Origin: Candidatus Eiseniibacteriota bacterium
GTDB lineage: Bacteria > Joyebacterota > Joyebacteria > Joyebacterales > Joyebacteraceae
Direction: 5' to 3'
Length of the DNA: 8,596 bases
NCBI GenBank assembly: GCA_030639555.1
Contig: DAOWCM010000080.1
Span: 1-8,596, forward strand
The notes beneath the pieces are model-generated. The model was not told the DNA's origin, did not search any database, and saw only the letters and a program-made list of their open reading frames with translations. This document shows, piece after piece, positions 5,752 to 8,596 of this stretch. The translations under genes and the position numbers were made by a program. The first letter of the stretch is position 1; each line of letters begins with the position of its first letter.

Positions 5752-6717
5752 TCAGTCCTGAGTGTCGCCCTGATCTCCGTAGTACTCGTAGACGTACCGC
5801 GTCTCACCGACGAGCTGACCGCGCTTGTTGTACGTCTGCTCGGTCAGTCGCTGCTCCACCTCGTCATACTCGACCACGACCGTTTGCTCGATCCCGGCGG
5901 GAGGCTTCGAGGTGACGAGCTCGACCATCAGTCCGTCCAGGTCGTAGACCTTGGAGACCGTCTGGAGCACGGTGCCCTCCGCATCTCTCACCGTCAGATC
6001 GAGAAGCAGACCGTCAGAGTCGTACGTGTAGATCGTCACACTGCCGACGGTTCCGTCCGGCAGGAATGCCGTCGATCTGAGCGGACGCCCGTCGCCGTCG
6101 TTGACCGTCTCCGATGTGGCAACGACGTTACCTGCCGAGTCGTAGCTGACCGACCGGATGACGTCCCCATCCGCGGAGTACTCGAAGGCGATTCGCTGTG
6201 AGATGTTGGCGTCAGGCACCTCGGTCAGCGAGCCGACAACGTTGCCGTCCTCGTCGTACTCGTACTGCGTCGAGACAAGCAGGCTGCCGTCCGGGCGATA
6301 CGCCATCGTTGCGATGATCCGCTCACCCTCATAGGCGAAGATCGTGCGGGCGTCAGCCGTCCCCGTGTGTTCCTCGCTCACGGATTCGACAAGACGCCCC
6401 TCCCCGTCGTACGTGTTGATGATGCTCTGAAGGACGACGCCGTTCTCATCGTAGGCGATCTGCTCCAGGGGGTTGCCCTCCCTGTCGTAGCTGACGCTCG
6501 AGGATCTGTGTCCCTCCTCGAGAGCGCCTGCAGGACCGACGCGGTGAGTCCACGCGGTCTGCGACCTTATGCCGGCCGCCTGTATCGCCTCAGAGGGCAC
6601 CGTCATGGACTTCGGGTTCGCAACAGCGGGAACATCCGGCAGCCGGGCCTGAGCCACGGCGGCCAGGACGAGCGTCAAGAGCGCGATCGCGAGCAGTCTA
6701 GTGTATGGCCTCTTCAT
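5752..6717 (-). CDS. Secreted YD/RHS-type repeat protein
   Basis: A 321-residue exported protein. Residues 1-24 are a signal peptide (MKRPYTRLLAIALLTLVLAA, then VAQA). Residues 71-312 are YD-type repeats of about 20 residues arranged in pairs of about 40: SYDREGNPLEQIAY-DENG, TYDGEGRLVES, EYDEDGNVVGS, YSADGDVIRSVSYDSAGNVV, TYDSDGLLLD, VYDLDGLMVE. Related YD repeats form the beta shell of RHS and teneurin proteins. The number here, about 12 half-repeats, is small, and there is no RHS core-closing motif or toxin tail. It is therefore not a polymorphic toxin on this evidence; a binding or structural role is likelier. The chain ends in a short acidic tail (GDQGDTQD) and has no sorting-type domain of its own. 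AGAGGGT (6721-6727) precedes the ATG by 3 bases, a tight and weaker site than at other genes here. It lies 82 bases downstream of the fibre gene. Confidence 0.83.
   Translation of the reverse strand: MKRPYTRLLAIALLTLVLAAVAQARLPDVPAVANPKSMTVPSEAIQAAGIRSQTAWTHRVGPAGALEEGHRSSSVSYDREGNPLEQIAYDENGVVLQSIINTYDGEGRLVESVSEEHTGTADARTIFAYEGERIIATMAYRPDGSLLVSTQYEYDEDGNVVGSLTEVPDANISQRIAFEYSADGDVIRSVSYDSAGNVVATSETVNDGDGRPLRSTAFLPDGTVGSVTIYTYDSDGLLLDLTVRDAEGTVLQTVSKVYDLDGLMVELVTSKPPAGIEQTVVVEYDEVEQRLTEQTYNKRGQLVGETRYVYEYYGDQGDTQD
5782..6507 (-). repeat. YD-repeat coding array
   Basis: About 242 residues of tandem YD-type repeats in the secreted repeat protein, with conserved Y-D-x-x-G turns and alternate hydrophobic strands. 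DNA units are too diverged for exact repeats to be visible by eye. Confidence 0.65.
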
Positions 6718-6781
6718 AATACCCTCTGGACGTGGAACTCAGCGCCCGTTGGACCCGGCGCATCCGGCGCACCTGAGCCAG

Positions 6782-6799
6782 ACGAGCACCGAGGCTCGT
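6782..6799 (-). terminator. Small hairpin abutting the stop of the fibre gene
   Basis: ACGAGC, loop CTCGGT, GCTCGT on the minus strand starts on the base after the TGA stop. The 6-bp stem lacks a U-tract, so it is at best an attenuator or transcript-processing hairpin between the fibre and YD-repeat genes. The next gene starts only 64 bases further on. Confidence 0.3.
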
Positions 6800-8596
6800 T
6801 CACCAGGAACCGCCGGACGCGGTCGCTTCCTCGCGCTCCACCGCTTTGACGGAAGACAGCTCCACGGACCCGGTCACGGCGGCACGAAGGGCCTGCACCT
6901 CCTGATGCAGCGCGGCCAGACCCCGGACGCCGGCGCGAAGCTCGGCCACTTCGGCCTGAAGCTCGAGCACGTCGGATCCCTTCGCCGCGAGTTCGGTTCT
7001 CAGAGCATCGTAGGCCGACTGTTGCCTCAAGACGGCCTCCGCGACGTCTCCCTGATTGAGGCCGACCGCGACCCTGACCGTGGCGCCGGGCTCCCCCGCC
7101 GATTCACCCCACGACCTCCCGACCGCCTTGACGTACTCCTCGGCGGTCATGAGTTCGGGAGGAACCGCAATTCCGACACCGTCACCCAGCCCGGACGGGA
7201 TCACGTAGTCGCCGGGCCTGACGGGACCGCTGACCTTCACGGGAACCTGTCCCATGAAAGCGACCTTGGAATGGAGGTGCTCCCGGCCCTCGGGCGGCAT
7301 GTTGCCCAGGACGATCGGGGCGTGCGAGACGACCATCACCTGCTGCGCGCCCGTCGTGTTCCGCGTGACCTTGCCGCCGAAGACGCCGACGATGTCACCG
7401 GGCTCAAGAACCTCAGCCGGGTCCAGCCGCTCCAACCACTCCGCGTAATCGCCGGATGAAGACTCGTACGCGACACCGAGGTCGCTCCACAGAAATACCT
7501 GTGTACCCACCGCTCTGGCCGCCTGAAGGGCCAGGTTGGCAGAGGAGGCCGCGATGGTCGACCATCCGGGCGGGCACGTGACCGCGCCGAATCCGGCGCA
7601 GAACCTCACGTCCGCGATGTCGCCTATCAACGTCGCCGTTGAAACGGCGAGCTCAATCCCGTCGATCAGGGTGAAGTAGATGTACTTGGGACTGCTCAGC
7701 AGGTCGACCGCATCCTGACCTTCGATGCGACCCTTCATCCCACCTTCATCCCAGAAGGACATGTAGTTATTGGCCGCGTCCGCGCCCGACGTGTTGACCC
7801 GGATGGCCATTCCCTGGGCTCCCGTCTCCAGAAGGACGGGGTAGCTGGCGATGTCCGAGTCCGAGCCCAAGTCCGTGGACACGATGTGCAGCTTGGCGGC
7901 GGGCGCCGCCGTGCCGATGCCGACGTTGCCACCCTCGAGCAGCAGATTGCCGCCCGTGGTGTAGAGGCGGACGTCGTCGTTGCCCGTGCGCTTGAGGCCG
8001 TGACGCGGATCTGCCAGGAAGAACGCGCCCTCCGTCGGGGAGACGCGGGACAGGATGTACTTCGCCGCGAGAGTATCGGCTTTGATGATGATGCTGCTGC
8101 CGTCCCCGGCGATCCTCAGGCGTTCCTCACCGTTCGTGGCGAGGATAAGATCGACTACCTCGGCGGTTCCGACGTAGTTCCTCTCGGGGTCCGTGTTCCT
8201 GTTGCCCCTGGTGTGCCAGACGCGCGCCGGCACGGGGCCACCACCGCCAGGCGGCGTGCCGGAGTTCTCAGGAACGTCGGTGATCTTCGCCCAGCTCACG
8301 CTCGCTATGTGCTCGTCGGTGACCGACAGTGGCGTGAGCTTCTCGGATGTGATGGAACCATCGGGCACTTCGTCGGAAACGCGTGCCCTGAAGGCGTAGG
8401 CGGTGGTCATGAGCTGGAGCCGCGGGACCATCTCCGGATCGTCACCGAGCTGGACGCCCAGGTAGTACTGTGCGTCGAATGGAATGTCCAGGGGCGCGGG
8501 CGGCGTGCCCTCACCGAGCCGCACCTGAACGAGGCCGTCGACGACCTCGACGGCCAGATGTTCCTCCGCCCAGACGGGCGCCCCGCCTTCAGGTGA
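6800..8596 (-). CDS. Fibre-like surface protein with peptidase_G2-like region and C-terminal coiled coil (5' end outside window)
   Basis: At least 598 residues. The frame is open to the window edge, so the true start is upstream; GTG at 8524 is internal, since codons before it (VWAEEHLAVEVVDGLVQ) continue the domain. Numbering visible residues from 1: 1-75 form a VDGLVQVRLGEG...YYLGVQLGDDPEMVPRLQL segment of the type seen at the N-terminus of many FCB-group surface proteins; 80-108 have the SITSEKLTPLSVTDEHIASVSW linker pattern; 215-240 have the NLLLEGGNVGIGTAAPAAKLHI motif common in tail-fibre-like proteins. Residues about 381-430 (GDYAEWLERLDPAEVLEPGDIV, then MVVSHAPIVLGN) resemble the peptidase_G2/intramolecular-chaperone processing domain of phage tailspikes. 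Residues about 520-575 have leucine-rich heptads (LRTELAAKG...LELQAEVAELRAGV) suited to a coiled coil. Likely role: oligomeric surface fibre. Self-cleavage is an inference. No phage genes adjoin it. Confidence 0.8.
   Translation of the reverse strand, partial: SPEGGAPVWAEEHLAVEVVDGLVQVRLGEGTPPAPLDIPFDAQYYLGVQLGDDPEMVPRLQLMTTAYAFRARVSDEVPDGSITSEKLTPLSVTDEHIASVSWAKITDVPENSGTPPGGGGPVPARVWHTRGNRNTDPERNYVGTAEVVDLILATNGEERLRIAGDGSSIIIKADTLAAKYILSRVSPTEGAFFLADPRHGLKRTGNDDVRLYTTGGNLLLEGGNVGIGTAAPAAKLHIVSTDLGSDSDIASYPVLLETGAQGMAIRVNTSGADAANNYMSFWDEGGMKGRIEGQDAVDLLSSPKYIYFTLIDGIELAVSTATLIGDIADVRFCAGFGAVTCPPGWSTIAASSANLALQAARAVGTQVFLWSDLGVAYESSSGDYAEWLERLDPAEVLEPGDIVGVFGGKVTRNTTGAQQVMVVSHAPIVLGNMPPEGREHLHSKVAFMGQVPVKVSGPVRPGDYVIPSGLGDGVGIAVPPELMTAEEYVKAVGRSWGESAGEPGATVRVAVGLNQGDVAEAVLRQQSAYDALRTELAAKGSDVLELQAEVAELRAGVRGLAALHQEVQALRAAVTGSVELSSVKAVEREEATASGGSW

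Noticed and set aside
5752..6717. YD-repeat protein as an RHS polymorphic toxin
   Set aside because: It is only 321 residues, with no RHS core-closing motif, no variable toxin tail and no downstream immunity-type gene. The chain simply ends in a short acidic tail.
6755..6772. Two tandem copies of a 9-base unit (ccggcgcat/ccggcgcac)
   Set aside because: Two near-identical short copies in a GC-rich gap are too little to call a repeat element, and there is no third copy.
6800..8524. GTG at 8524 as the start of the fibre gene
   Set aside because: The frame stays open to the window edge, and the codons before it (VDGLVQ) belong to the same conserved segment. No ribosome site precedes this GTG at suitable spacing.
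6701..8596. Long plus-strand open frames opposite the fibre gene (6701-7459, 7886-8596)
   Set aside because: The minus strand here encodes clear fibre motifs throughout. The plus-strand products are Arg/Gly/Asp-rich shadows.
6800..8596. Prophage remnant
   Set aside because: Tail-fibre-like motifs occur, but no capsid, terminase, integrase or lysis gene is present. The downstream genes are secreted proteins with signal peptides.

Overview
The window is GC-rich, and every gene I can support lies on the minus strand, so the layout reads from high to low coordinates. Six genes begin in or cross the window and a seventh, at the left edge, is only a start. All five genes with a visible N-terminus except the left-edge one open with a classical signal peptide, so this is a block of secreted, surface or periplasmic proteins rather than metabolism. 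Two of them end in the 'NPFNPAT...SG-(I/V)-Y...LLK' C-terminal domain (FlgD-Ig/type IX secretion tail-like). That feature, strong AGGAGG Shine-Dalgarno sites, a short porin-like barrel ending in Phe, and FnIII-like modules suggest a didermic bacterium of the FCB superphylum or a related candidate phylum (for example Eisenbacteria, Latescibacteria or Krumholzibacteriota). The phylum is an inference from protein style only.

Right part (8596 to 2728): a probable co-directional unit of four genes. It runs from a fibre-like protein with a peptidase_G2-like segment and a C-terminal coiled coil (start outside the window), to a secreted YD-repeat protein, a small secreted protein made almost only of a C-terminal sorting-type domain, and an 801-residue secreted protein. 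The last carries an inferred eight-bladed propeller, two FnIII-like modules and a second sorting-type domain. The gaps are 82, 14 and 79 bases. The unit appears to end in a 22-bp hairpin at 2657-2704 that pairs fully only in minus-strand RNA.

Left part (2656 to 1): after a gap holding a plausible promoter comes a small outer-membrane-barrel-like gene. A 282-base gap with inverted repeats follows, then a secreted endonuclease/exonuclease/phosphatase (EEP) enzyme fused to a lamin-tail domain. Sixty-nine bases later is the 5' end of a DUF2235 (alpha/beta-hydrolase-like) gene that runs off the window and starts with GTG.

I saw no RNA genes, CRISPR arrays, insertion sequences or phage structural cassette. 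Long plus-strand open frames exist opposite the real genes but look like shadows caused by GC-rich codon bias.
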